Of a stretch of DNA of 64,000 nucleotides, positions 55,893 through 63,487 are shown in pieces; position 1 is the stretch's first letter, and each line of letters begins with the position of its first letter. Below the pieces are notes generated by a model. It worked only from the letters and a program-made list of their open reading frames with translations. It was not told the origin of the DNA and made no database searches. This DNA is from a virus: IMG/VR virus record IMGVR_UViG_3300035698_007036, positions 55,537-119,536 of that record. The stretch is one strand, 5' to 3'. The position numbers and the translations under genes are program-made.

Positions 55893-56459
55893 ATGATTTT
55901 AGAAACGTTAGATTTTACTAGATTTTTCTCTAATACCAGGACAATTTTTTCCGAAAACTTTAGAGATTTAGAAGTATCACAGCTAATGGGCTATGTTGAA
56001 GTACTTGCTGACGCCAACTTCAGATGTTATAAAGCGAATATGCTTGTTATCGCTGAACGAAAGAAGGCCTCCCCTGATGTTAAACTAATAGCGGATATGG
56101 AATGGGTAGCTCGTAGTGTTGGTGAGTATAGGGTGTCATCTAAAGCCCGAATTAACATATTTATTTCTGACGTAATTCCAAAACTAGTTGGGCCACCAAC
56201 AACTAAATGGTCCGATGACGATGTTGTTTACAGTATTGGTGAAATGATGGATCGTCTTTCAATTGAATTTATTAAACGGGAAGACTTCTTAAAAAACAAC
56301 AGAGCTAAACATATGACCGATAGTTCACAAGATTTAAGTGACCGGGTGACACGTTATCTTAAACATAAACTTTATACATTAGGTAGTAGCGGTTACGAAT
56401 GTGTACATGAGCAAAGAACTTACGACCTTGAGGGCATAATGGAGGAGCTGGCCATATAA
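55893..56459 (+). CDS. Hypothetical protein in glycan cluster (188 aa)
   Basis: Its start lies 2 bases after the epimerase stop, with GGGAGG in the overlap region. A SIGEMMDRLSIEFIKRED helix near residue 113 resembles strings in small unknown proteins found next to phage glycosyltransferases. No catalytic motif or transmembrane segment. It is coupled to the next GT by a 1-base overlap. Confidence 0.4.
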   Translation: MILETLDFTRFFSNTRTIFSENFRDLEVSQLMGYVEVLADANFRCYKANMLVIAERKKASPDVKLIADMEWVARSVGEYRVSSKARINIFISDVIPKLVGPPTTKWSDDDVVYSIGEMMDRLSIEFIKREDFLKNNRAKHMTDSSQDLSDRVTRYLKHKLYTLGSSGYECVHEQRTYDLEGIMEELAI

Positions 56460-57292
56460 TGGACCTGATACCCAAAGAACTTCACTTGTATTGGGATAGA
56501 GGTAAGATGTCTAAGTTACAGACATTCACTGTTACTTCTTTTCATAAACTTAATCCTGATTGGAAGATAAATGTTTACGTACCTAAGCAGGCGTACATTG
56601 GTAAAGCTAGATATATCCCCGATTACACAGGAGTAGACCATTTTCCTTCAGTTGAGACTTTAGACTACGTTAACATTCAAATTGTAGACTTGGATGATTA
56701 TGGTATAGACCATAATCTACATAACATATTAAGATCAGATATACTACGTTACCATATATTATATAATGTTGGAGGCGTTTGGTCAGATTTTGACGTGTTG
56801 TGGCTGAAACCTATGGAGCACTTCCGTAATATAGAGTATCATGGAGATACTCCTATAGAAGAAGTGACTACTGTAGTGTCTTTTATTCGTGGTACGGGTG
56901 GGGGGCATAGTATAGGAATTTTAATTCATTGTAAGAATGACCCCTACATGTTGTCTTTGGTGGAAGCTACAAAGAGGTATAAAGGCGGTCATGGTCATGA
57001 AGTATTCGGAGCCATGTTGATAAATGGGCTTTATCCAACATTGAAATCAATACCTTTCACTAATGTTATAGGAGCAAAGTTTGAGACTTACTATCCGTAT
57101 AATATTCACCCTCCTGTACAAACTATTGGGCAACTTTATAATGGACAAAATGTAAGCAATATTGCGGATAACAATGTTATGTGTTTACATTGGTATAATG
57201 GTCATGTATTAAGTAAGCAATACATTAATGGTAATGGGTTCAGTAGAGCCTGTAGTATGACTACTATATTAAAAAATGAGGGGTACATTTAA
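56459..57292 (+). CDS. GT32-type (OCH1-like) glycosyltransferase
   Basis: The classic family run is visible: IPKELHLYWDRG at the start, then SDILRYHILYNVGGVWSDFDV, whose DFD is the DxD motif. At 277 residues it is normal for small bacterial GT32 enzymes, which transfer mannose, galactose or similar. It overlaps the previous gene by 1 base. The acceptor is unknown. Confidence 0.85.
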   Translation: MDLIPKELHLYWDRGKMSKLQTFTVTSFHKLNPDWKINVYVPKQAYIGKARYIPDYTGVDHFPSVETLDYVNIQIVDLDDYGIDHNLHNILRSDILRYHILYNVGGVWSDFDVLWLKPMEHFRNIEYHGDTPIEEVTTVVSFIRGTGGGHSIGILIHCKNDPYMLSLVEATKRYKGGHGHEVFGAMLINGLYPTLKSIPFTNVIGAKFETYYPYNIHPPVQTIGQLYNGQNVSNIADNNVMCLHWYNGHVLSKQYINGNGFSRACSMTTILKNEGYI

Positions 57293-57303
57293 AGGAGATT
57301 ATT

Positions 57304-58143
57304 ATGACTAACGATAAACTAGTAAACGTGTTCTTATTTAAAGCCGCACCACATGAAAATTTTGGAGAGTACTTATGTAAGAAAATTTTAGATAAGATGG
57401 GAATCAAATGTAAACACTATTCTCAAGCTAACCCACCTCCCGCTGGTATTGGTCATATAATGACAGGGATAGGTGGTTTCTTGAATAATAATATTTATTC
57501 TACTTTTTTTGGAAATAAAATAGATAAATGGTATGTGTGGGGAAGTGGTGTTGAGTGTCAACCAGTTCCAGGACAGACTGAGTTACCTGAGAAAGTATTA
57601 AAAGAGAAATGTGTTATTTCTATGTTACGTGGCCCTATGACTAAAGACTATTACAATATAAAAGAAGATATCTTGTTAGCAGACCCAGGTTATTTAGCAT
57701 CATATTTTTTCAAGTTTCCTGAGGAAGATAAGAAGAGTGTTTTTATTCAGTTTTACTATGATAAAGTTCCTACAGTCATACCTGATGTGGATGTACATTT
57801 AACAACTCTTTTGAAGGTACGAAGCGGCTCATTTGATTTAGATTTTTTTGAAATTTTGAGAAGCATAAGTAACGCTAGTATAGTTCTAACAGGGTCCATG
57901 CACATTGCTATTGCTGCTCATTCTTACGGAGTACCTTGGGCTATAGTTTCTAAGGAGAATGTGGATGCGTCTAAAGAATGGAAGTGGCAGGATACTACAG
58001 CTTGTATGGGGTTAGACAAAGAGGACTTAAAGATATGTACTGGTCCTGAGGACGGGCTTGTGTGGTACAACAGTGTTAAGGCTAAATTTAAACCTGTTAC
58101 TAAAGAATATCAAGAGAAAATAATAGGAGCATTCCCGTGTTAA
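57304..58143 (+). CDS. Polysaccharide pyruvyltransferase
   Basis: It adds a ketal pyruvate from PEP to a sugar of a polysaccharide. Family traits are ENFGEYLCKKIL at the N-terminus, VWGSGVE, LRGPMTKDY, LLADPGYLAS and a final VLTGSMHIAIAAHSYGVPW. At 279 residues it is short for the family (about 300-400), but all these segments are there. An AAGGAG site precedes the ATG. It is often next to FrhB-like genes in polysaccharide loci, as here. Confidence 0.85.
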   Translation: MTNDKLVNVFLFKAAPHENFGEYLCKKILDKMGIKCKHYSQANPPPAGIGHIMTGIGGFLNNNIYSTFFGNKIDKWYVWGSGVECQPVPGQTELPEKVLKEKCVISMLRGPMTKDYYNIKEDILLADPGYLASYFFKFPEEDKKSVFIQFYYDKVPTVIPDVDVHLTTLLKVRSGSFDLDFFEILRSISNASIVLTGSMHIAIAAHSYGVPWAIVSKENVDASKEWKWQDTTACMGLDKEDLKICTGPEDGLVWYNSVKAKFKPVTKEYQEKIIGAFPC

Positions 58144-58895
58144 TAAGAAATTATTTAGCGTATTCTTTAAATGATAGTGTTAGATATATGGCCTCAAGTG
58201 GTGGTTTTTGCAAAGAGTTTTTGAGATTCACTCTTGAAAATAAAATATCCGATAAAGTAATTATAACTGTTTTGGGGGAGGGAAGTACAGCTCTAGTCCC
58301 TAAGACAATAGTAACTAATGACGTCGATAAAATAATGTCTACAAAAAGCAATACGATATATGATAAGACTGATCCGCTATCTATTCTGAAAGAATTAGAT
58401 AGCACTCAGAGGTATACATTTGTAGGTTTGCCGTGCCATATCAAACCATTTCAAACATATTGTGAGCGTAACCAGATAAAAGCTATTACTATAAGTTTGT
58501 TTTGTAATCATACTTCTAGTAAGTACTCTAAGAGTGTATTGGATAAACTACATCTTACTGAAGAAGACGTCAAGCATTTTGAATACCGAGGCTCAGGATG
58601 GGCCGGTTCAGTAAAAGTTACTACAGACGCTGGGGAGATAAAACTTGATCACCATGAGTGTTGGAATTATTATATGGCTAATTACTACGCCCCATTAAAC
58701 AAATGTAAGACGTGCATTAAACCTAAAGATGCTGATATTTGTGTCGGCGATGCCTGGATACCGAGGATAATAAACTCTGACAAGGAAGGCACGTGTATAG
58801 TATTATCAATTAATTCAAATGCTGACAAATTAATTAATGAGTGTGCTAATAAAAGATATATATCTCTTGATGTACTTAGAGATTGGAATGATTAA
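58137..58895 (+). CDS. FrhB-like (coenzyme F420 hydrogenase beta-type) protein
   Basis: GTG 58137 overlaps the pyruvyltransferase end, with AGGAG before it. Family traits: SSGGFCKEF, VGLPCHIKPF, LFCNHTSS, YRGSGWAGS and CKTCIKPKDADICVGDAW, where the cysteines would hold an Fe-S cluster. The N-terminal region is shorter than in FrhB (252 versus about 280 or more residues), and there is no separate ferredoxin domain. In bacteria such proteins sit in exopolysaccharide clusters next to pyruvyltransferases. F420 use is not implied. Confidence 0.8.
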   Translation: MLIRNYLAYSLNDSVRYMASSGGFCKEFLRFTLENKISDKVIITVLGEGSTALVPKTIVTNDVDKIMSTKSNTIYDKTDPLSILKELDSTQRYTFVGLPCHIKPFQTYCERNQIKAITISLFCNHTSSKYSKSVLDKLHLTEEDVKHFEYRGSGWAGSVKVTTDAGEIKLDHHECWNYYMANYYAPLNKCKTCIKPKDADICVGDAWIPRIINSDKEGTCIVLSINSNADKLINECANKRYISLDVLRDWND

Positions 58896-58909
58896 GGAGA
58901 AAGTTAAAT

Positions 58910-59170
58910 ATGAAAGGAAAGATAGTAGTACCTACTTTTTATAAAGATAAACATGCAGATAAGTCTGGGATGTGTGCTAGAGGGGCTATTCTATTGCATG
59001 GCCTTAGTGAACTATATAATATTCCTTTATATTACACTGACACACCTACATTTGAAGACGTAGATTTTGCTTTAGTGCATGCTGTCCCTTATCACAATAG
59101 ACCAAAATTGCCATCCGGTTTAGTAGATACAGATCCACGTGTAAAATTAATAGGTTTTTTGAAGATTTAG
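58910..59170 (+). CDS. Glycosyltransferase N-terminal part (frame 0 product of a frameshifted gene)
   Basis: The ATG follows AAGGAG. Translation ends at a TAG just after a run of six T. The N-terminal part reads KIVVPTFYKDK, then GAILLHGLSEL. The reading frame of the C-terminal half is open across this point, so the two halves probably make one GT of about 299 residues. See the slippery site (59155-59161) and the C-terminal half. Alone, this 86-residue product lacks the donor-binding domain. Confidence 0.7.
   Translation: MKGKIVVPTFYKDKHADKSGMCARGAILLHGLSELYNIPLYYTDTPTFEDVDFALVHAVPYHNRPKLPSGLVDTDPRVKLIGFLKI
59155..59161 (+). other. T TTT TTG slippery heptamer, likely -1 frameshift site
   Basis: In the frame of the upstream half the codons are GGT TTT TTG. 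The heptamer T TTT TTG fits the X XXY YYZ rule for -1 slippage. Moving back one base gives GAA GAT TTA, which leads into the C-terminal half. A single T lost from a run of seven would look identical. Confidence 0.55.
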
Positions 59171-59808
59171 AGTGCTGGTATGATGAAGAGTGTGTAGAAA
59201 ATAAACTTTTAGCATTTAAAAGATATGATGCATTGGTTGGCCCGTTTCATGAAACTTTTATTGAATGGTACCCTCAATTTTTACATAAACATATTCATTT
59301 TCCTCATTATTTTGCACCATTTGAAAGATTTGCTGCATTAAATCCATCACCCAATCCTATAATGAAGTGTTTATTATCAGGCAATGTGAATAAGTGGTAT
59401 CCTTTTAGACAATATATTATTGATGAAGCCCCTAAGGGTATTTTTCACTATAGCGGGTCAAATGTAGAATTTGCTGAGTATCCTAAATTTTTAAATAGGT
59501 ACTTTTGTGCTATTGCAACCGGTGCGGCCTCTCATTTAGTCGTTGCAAAATACTTTGAAATACCGGCCGCTGGAACTTTATTGTTAGCCGAGGAAATAGA
59601 TGATGCCATTTTGGTGGGTTTAAAAGCAAATGTTCATTATGTACCAATTACACGGGAGAATGTGATTGAAAAAATAAGAGAGGTTTTAAGAAATCCTGAA
59701 AGATATATAGAAATTAGGGATAGAGCCACTGAATTTGTGCGAAAGAATCATAGTGAACTTAATAGGTTTGAAGAATTTAAGAAGGTATTACAATTTATAG
59801 GAGAATAA
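59161..59808 (+). CDS. Glycosyltransferase C-terminal part (-1 frame)
   Basis: The frame is open from before the T run and has no good start: the first candidate is TTG 59233 without a ribosome binding site. It shows a donor-binding pattern typical of GT1/GT4 C-terminal domains (PF13524-like): KYFEIPAAGTLLLAEE, VPITRENVIEKIREVL, then RNHSELNRFEEF-type end. It probably is read only by frameshift or after restoration of a lost base. The join gives a normal-length enzyme. Alternatively it is a pseudogene remnant. Confidence 0.65.
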   Translation, partial: EDLECWYDEECVENKLLAFKRYDALVGPFHETFIEWYPQFLHKHIHFPHYFAPFERFAALNPSPNPIMKCLLSGNVNKWYPFRQYIIDEAPKGIFHYSGSNVEFAEYPKFLNRYFCAIATGAASHLVVAKYFEIPAAGTLLLAEEIDDAILVGLKANVHYVPITRENVIEKIREVLRNPERYIEIRDRATEFVRKNHSELNRFEEFKKVLQFIGE

Positions 59809-59809
59809 A

Positions 59810-60922
59810 ATGGGAAATGATAAGTTATTGGGGTATCGAATACATGAGTTAAAGAGGTGTACTCGGTGTATTCTACCGGAAACGATGCCCTTTATAGAGT
59901 TTGATTCGGCCGGTGTGTGTAATTATTGTCACAATTACAAGGTAAGACCTAAACCTAAACAGAAAGAAGAGTTGCTCAACATAATCGAGCCTTATCGCCA
60001 CAAAACTGGTAATGACTGTATTGTGCCATTTTCCGGAGGCCGCGATAGTAGTTACGCACTGCACTTAATTGTAAATGAACTTAAGATGAAGCCAATAACC
60101 TATACTTATGATTGGGGGATGACTACTGAGCTTGGTGAACGTAATGCTAGTCATATATGTGCAGAACTTGGCGTAGAAAATATTATGGTTAAATCGGATA
60201 TCTCTCAAAAACGAAAAAATATAGCTATGAATCTTAAAGCTTGGTTAAGGCATCCACATTTAGGCATGATCGTTGTATTAACAGCTGGAGATAAGCATTT
60301 TTTTAAGTATATAGAAACAGTTAAGAAGCAAACATCCATTGATTTAAATCTGTGGGGATTTAATCCGTTAGAGACTACTCATTTTAAGGTAGGTTTTCTT
60401 GGTGTACCTCCAGATTTTAAGCAGGGGGTTTATAGTCACGGTATTTTTAAGCAGTTAAGGTACCAGAGTTTTAGATTTAAAGCCATGTTAGAAAACCCGA
60501 GTTATTTTAATAGCTCATTATGGGACACACTTTCTGGGGAATATTATCGAAGTTTCACTGAAAAGCGTGATTATTACCACATTTTTGACTACTGGCATTG
60601 GGACGAGGAAATAATTAAGGATACACTTGATTCTTACGGTTGGGAACGGGCAAACGATACGAGTACTACGTGGCGAATTGGTGATGGGACAGCTGGTTTT
60701 TATAATTATATTGGTTATACTGTTGCAGGTTTCACTGAACATGACACGTTTAGAAGTAATCAGATTCGAGAAGGTGAAATGACCAGAGAAAGAGCTTTGG
60801 AATTAGTCAAAGATGAGAACAGGCCAAGATATTCAAACATACGTTGGTATCTTGATACTCTTGGAATGGATTTTAATTCAACAATAAAAAGAATTAATGA
60901 AATTCCTAAATTATATAAATAA
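59810..60922 (+). CDS. N-acetyl sugar amidotransferase (WbpG/PseA-like)
   Basis: The family converts an N-acetyl group of a sugar into an amidine with ammonia from a glutaminase. Two zinc CxxC knuckles (CTRC, CNYC) stand near residues 17 and 38. The PP-loop is PFSGGRDSSYAL near residue 73, the ATP-binding site of N-type PP-loop enzymes. Length (370) is normal. The usual HisH/HisF-like glutaminase partner is not in the window. The ATG directly follows AGGAG. It suggests an unusual acetamidino sugar in the glycan. Confidence 0.85.
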   Translation: MGNDKLLGYRIHELKRCTRCILPETMPFIEFDSAGVCNYCHNYKVRPKPKQKEELLNIIEPYRHKTGNDCIVPFSGGRDSSYALHLIVNELKMKPITYTYDWGMTTELGERNASHICAELGVENIMVKSDISQKRKNIAMNLKAWLRHPHLGMIVVLTAGDKHFFKYIETVKKQTSIDLNLWGFNPLETTHFKVGFLGVPPDFKQGVYSHGIFKQLRYQSFRFKAMLENPSYFNSSLWDTLSGEYYRSFTEKRDYYHIFDYWHWDEEIIKDTLDSYGWERANDTSTTWRIGDGTAGFYNYIGYTVAGFTEHDTFRSNQIREGEMTRERALELVKDENRPRYSNIRWYLDTLGMDFNSTIKRINEIPKLYK

Positions 60923-60941
60923 AAATTGGAGGGTTACTATT

Positions 60942-61523
60942 ATGGAAAGATATATTAATAAAGATGGGTATGAATCACATATATTCATGGGTATAAAACG
61001 ACTTACATATAAAGGTATACCAGTATCACAGGTAGTGGGTGTTGAGGACAAATTCTCTAAGTTACTAAATAATGAGGAGTTCGATGTAATAATCGAGATA
61101 GGAACACTGCACGGAGGATTAACACTAGTACTTTCTGACTTATTTAACGGGCATATATATAGTTACGATATAAATAAAGTTGAAAATAAAGCATTATTAA
61201 AAGAAAACATAACACTTGTGCTTGGAGATGTGTTTTCTAACACGGAGATATATAATATTATAAAGAATAACAGGGTTCTTGTACTGTGTGATGGTGGCAA
61301 TAAGATAAAAGAAGTAAATCATTTTGCCAAATATATAAAACCTAACGACTACATTATGGCACACGATTACTTTCACCTCAGGGAAGAGTTCAGTAGCGAT
61401 AAGTGGACTGGTTGCGAGATAACTTATGCTGATATAAAAACTGAATGTGAAAAAAATAATATAGAAAACACAAGAAACTTTGAAGACGTGTTCTGGTATT
61501 GTGGGAGGAAAAAGGAGATTTAA
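60942..61523 (+). CDS. CmcI-like methyltransferase (193 aa)
   Basis: The start is ATG 60942 after GGAGGG, preferred over the ATG at 60897 inside the previous gene. IIEIGTLHGGLTL is the SAM-binding motif I and IYSYDINK is motif II. LVLCDGGNK and IMAHDYFHLRE follow as in CmcI/rhamnosyl O-methyltransferase proteins. It probably O-methylates a sugar of the glycan. Confidence 0.7.
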   Translation: MERYINKDGYESHIFMGIKRLTYKGIPVSQVVGVEDKFSKLLNNEEFDVIIEIGTLHGGLTLVLSDLFNGHIYSYDINKVENKALLKENITLVLGDVFSNTEIYNIIKNNRVLVLCDGGNKIKEVNHFAKYIKPNDYIMAHDYFHLREEFSSDKWTGCEITYADIKTECEKNNIENTRNFEDVFWYCGRKKEI

Positions 61524-61524
61524 C

Positions 61525-62484
61525 ATGAAAAAAGTATTAATAACAGGCATAACAGGTATGGATGGTAGTCATTTAGCGGATTTTCTTTTGAAAAAAGACT
61601 ACAAGGTTTACGGGTTAGAGAGAAGGGCCTCGGCTAAGAGTCACGGCAACATAGCACACATTGAAAATGACATAGAGCTTATTCCAGGCGATGTGACAGA
61701 TCAGAATTCATTAGCTCGAGCTTTAAAGATTAGTACTCCGGATGAGGTATACAACCTTGCCGCACAATCTTTTGTTGGTGAGAGCTGGAATACCCCTGAG
61801 TATACCAGCGATGTTACTGGGTTAGGTGTGTTAAGAGTACTGGAAGCTATAAGGGAGTATGAAAAGCCTGTTAAATTTTATCAAGCGTCCACATCGGAAA
61901 TGTTTGGTAGAATGGTAGAGAATCCTGCTAATGAGAATACCCCGTTTTATCCCCGAAGCCCTTATGGTGTAGCTAAACTATATGGGCATTGGATTACAAA
62001 GAATTACAGGGAGTCCCATGACATGTTTAATTGTAGTGGTATCCTGTTCAATCATGAGTCTGAGCGTAGAGGTATTGAATTTGTAACTCGGAAGATATCT
62101 GATGCGGTAGCTAGAATCTCTTTAGGGTTACAGGATAAAATTATGTTGGGCAATCTTGATTCATTTAGAGACTGGGGCTATGCTCCTGACTATGTAGAAT
62201 GTATGTGGTTGATGTTACAACAAGATGAACCAGATGATTATGTAGTAGCCACTGGGGAGACCCACTCCATTAGAGAATTCCTTGATAAGGCTTTTGAGCG
62301 TGTGGGGATATCGGACTGGTCCTCTTATGTCGGACAAGATCCAAGATTTATGCGGCCTGCTGAAGTCGATGTGCTTAGAGGTGATCCTGCCAAGGCTGAA
62401 GAAAAATTAGGGTGGCGATCTTCGACACCGTTCGAGGATTTGGTCTTCAGAATGGTTGACAATGACATAAAACTTTTGTCTTAG
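61525..62484 (+). CDS. gmd: GDP-mannose 4,6-dehydratase
   Basis: It converts GDP-D-mannose to GDP-4-keto-6-deoxymannose, the precursor of GDP-fucose, rhamnose and related sugars. The start at 61525 follows AAGGAG; the ATG at 61480 lies in the previous gene. GITGMDGSHLADFLL is the NAD(P) Rossmann motif. YQASTSEMFG, then SPYGVAKLYGHW give the S/T-E and YxxxK catalytic set. FNHESERRGIEFVTRKI is the family signature. At 319 residues it is shorter than most (about 370). The next enzyme of any GDP pathway is not in view. Confidence 0.9.
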   Translation: MKKVLITGITGMDGSHLADFLLKKDYKVYGLERRASAKSHGNIAHIENDIELIPGDVTDQNSLARALKISTPDEVYNLAAQSFVGESWNTPEYTSDVTGLGVLRVLEAIREYEKPVKFYQASTSEMFGRMVENPANENTPFYPRSPYGVAKLYGHWITKNYRESHDMFNCSGILFNHESERRGIEFVTRKISDAVARISLGLQDKIMLGNLDSFRDWGYAPDYVECMWLMLQQDEPDDYVVATGETHSIREFLDKAFERVGISDWSSYVGQDPRFMRPAEVDVLRGDPAKAEEKLGWRSSTPFEDLVFRMVDNDIKLLS

Positions 62485-62497
62485 GAAGGGGAAAATA

Positions 62498-63487
62498 ATG
62501 TTTAAGGATAAAACAATACTGATTACAGGCGGTACAGGGTCATGGGGCAACGAACTAACAAAACAATTACTTGACAAACACCCAAAGATGATTATAATAT
62601 ACTCACGGGGAGAGCTGGCCCAGGTTAACATGCAGCGAAAGTTCAATGACCCTCGTATAAGATATATTATAGGTGATATAAGAGACTCTGGTGCTGTGGA
62701 TAGGTTATTTAGAATGGGAATAGATATAGTTTTTCATTTAGCCGCACTGAAACATGTACCAGTGTGCGAAAACCAACCACAAGAGGCTTGTAAGACCAAC
62801 ATAAATGGTACTGCTCACCTAGTTAATGCAGCGGTTAGATACAAAATAGAAAAGTTTATAGACGTTTCTTCAGACAAAGCCGTGGCCCCAACCAATTTGT
62901 ACGGGTTCACTAAGGCTGTGGGGGAGAAGCTAACTATCCAGGCGAATAATCTGTCAGAGGATACGGCCTTTGTGTGTATTCGTGGCGGTAATGTTCTTGG
63001 CTCTAACGGTAGTGTGGTACCATTCTTTATAGAGCAGATAAGGAAGTTTAACAAGGTAAGTCTTACCGATGGCAACATGACAAGGTATTTTTTGACCTTA
63101 CCAGAGGCCATTGGCTTGCTTTTTCAGGTGGTAGAGGGCAGCGTTGGTGGAGAAACTTATGTAATGAACATGCCAGCTTTTAAAATTTCCGATGTCGCTA
63201 AAGCCATAATTACTCATTATGGAAATGAGGATACAGAAACAGAGACCCTTGGTGCCAGAGAAGGGGAGAAGATGGACGAAGAATTAATTTCTGAACATGA
63301 GTCTAACCGAGCGTATGTTTTTAATGAGAACTACTACATCATAATGCCGGACATAAAAATCAACCGAGACTATAGGTACATTGATCATTTAGATAAGGTG
63401 TCATTTGATAAGTTCTCTTCTTCTGATAATGTGGGTACTATTGATTACTTAACAGGTTTACTGGATAAGGGAGGCTTTTTGCCATGA
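62498..63487 (+). CDS. UDP-GlcNAc 4,6-dehydratase/epimerase, CapE/FnlA-type
   Basis: It makes a 4-keto-6-deoxy sugar from UDP-GlcNAc. LITGGTGSWGNEL is the NAD(P) motif. DVSSDKAVAPTNLYGFTK holds the SDK and YxxxK set. CIRGGNVLGSNGSVVPFF and MTRYFLTLPEA match the FnlA/CapE/PseB family. At 329 residues it has normal length. The neighbouring reductase and the 2-epimerase at 54820 favour L-FucNAc (CapE/FnlA) over pseudaminic acid (PseB). Its stop overlaps the next ATG. Confidence 0.85.
   Translation: MFKDKTILITGGTGSWGNELTKQLLDKHPKMIIIYSRGELAQVNMQRKFNDPRIRYIIGDIRDSGAVDRLFRMGIDIVFHLAALKHVPVCENQPQEACKTNINGTAHLVNAAVRYKIEKFIDVSSDKAVAPTNLYGFTKAVGEKLTIQANNLSEDTAFVCIRGGNVLGSNGSVVPFFIEQIRKFNKVSLTDGNMTRYFLTLPEAIGLLFQVVEGSVGGETYVMNMPAFKISDVAKAIITHYGNEDTETETLGAREGEKMDEELISEHESNRAYVFNENYYIIMPDIKINRDYRYIDHLDKVSFDKFSSSDNVGTIDYLTGLLDKGGFLP

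Noticed and set aside
59233-59808. Independent gene starting at TTG 59233
   Set aside because: No ribosome binding site, and the frame continues upstream into the slippery site of the preceding half.
61480-61524. Upstream ATG of the GDP-mannose dehydratase gene
   Set aside because: It lies inside the methyltransferase gene; ATG 61525 with AAGGAG gives the standard KKVLITG start.
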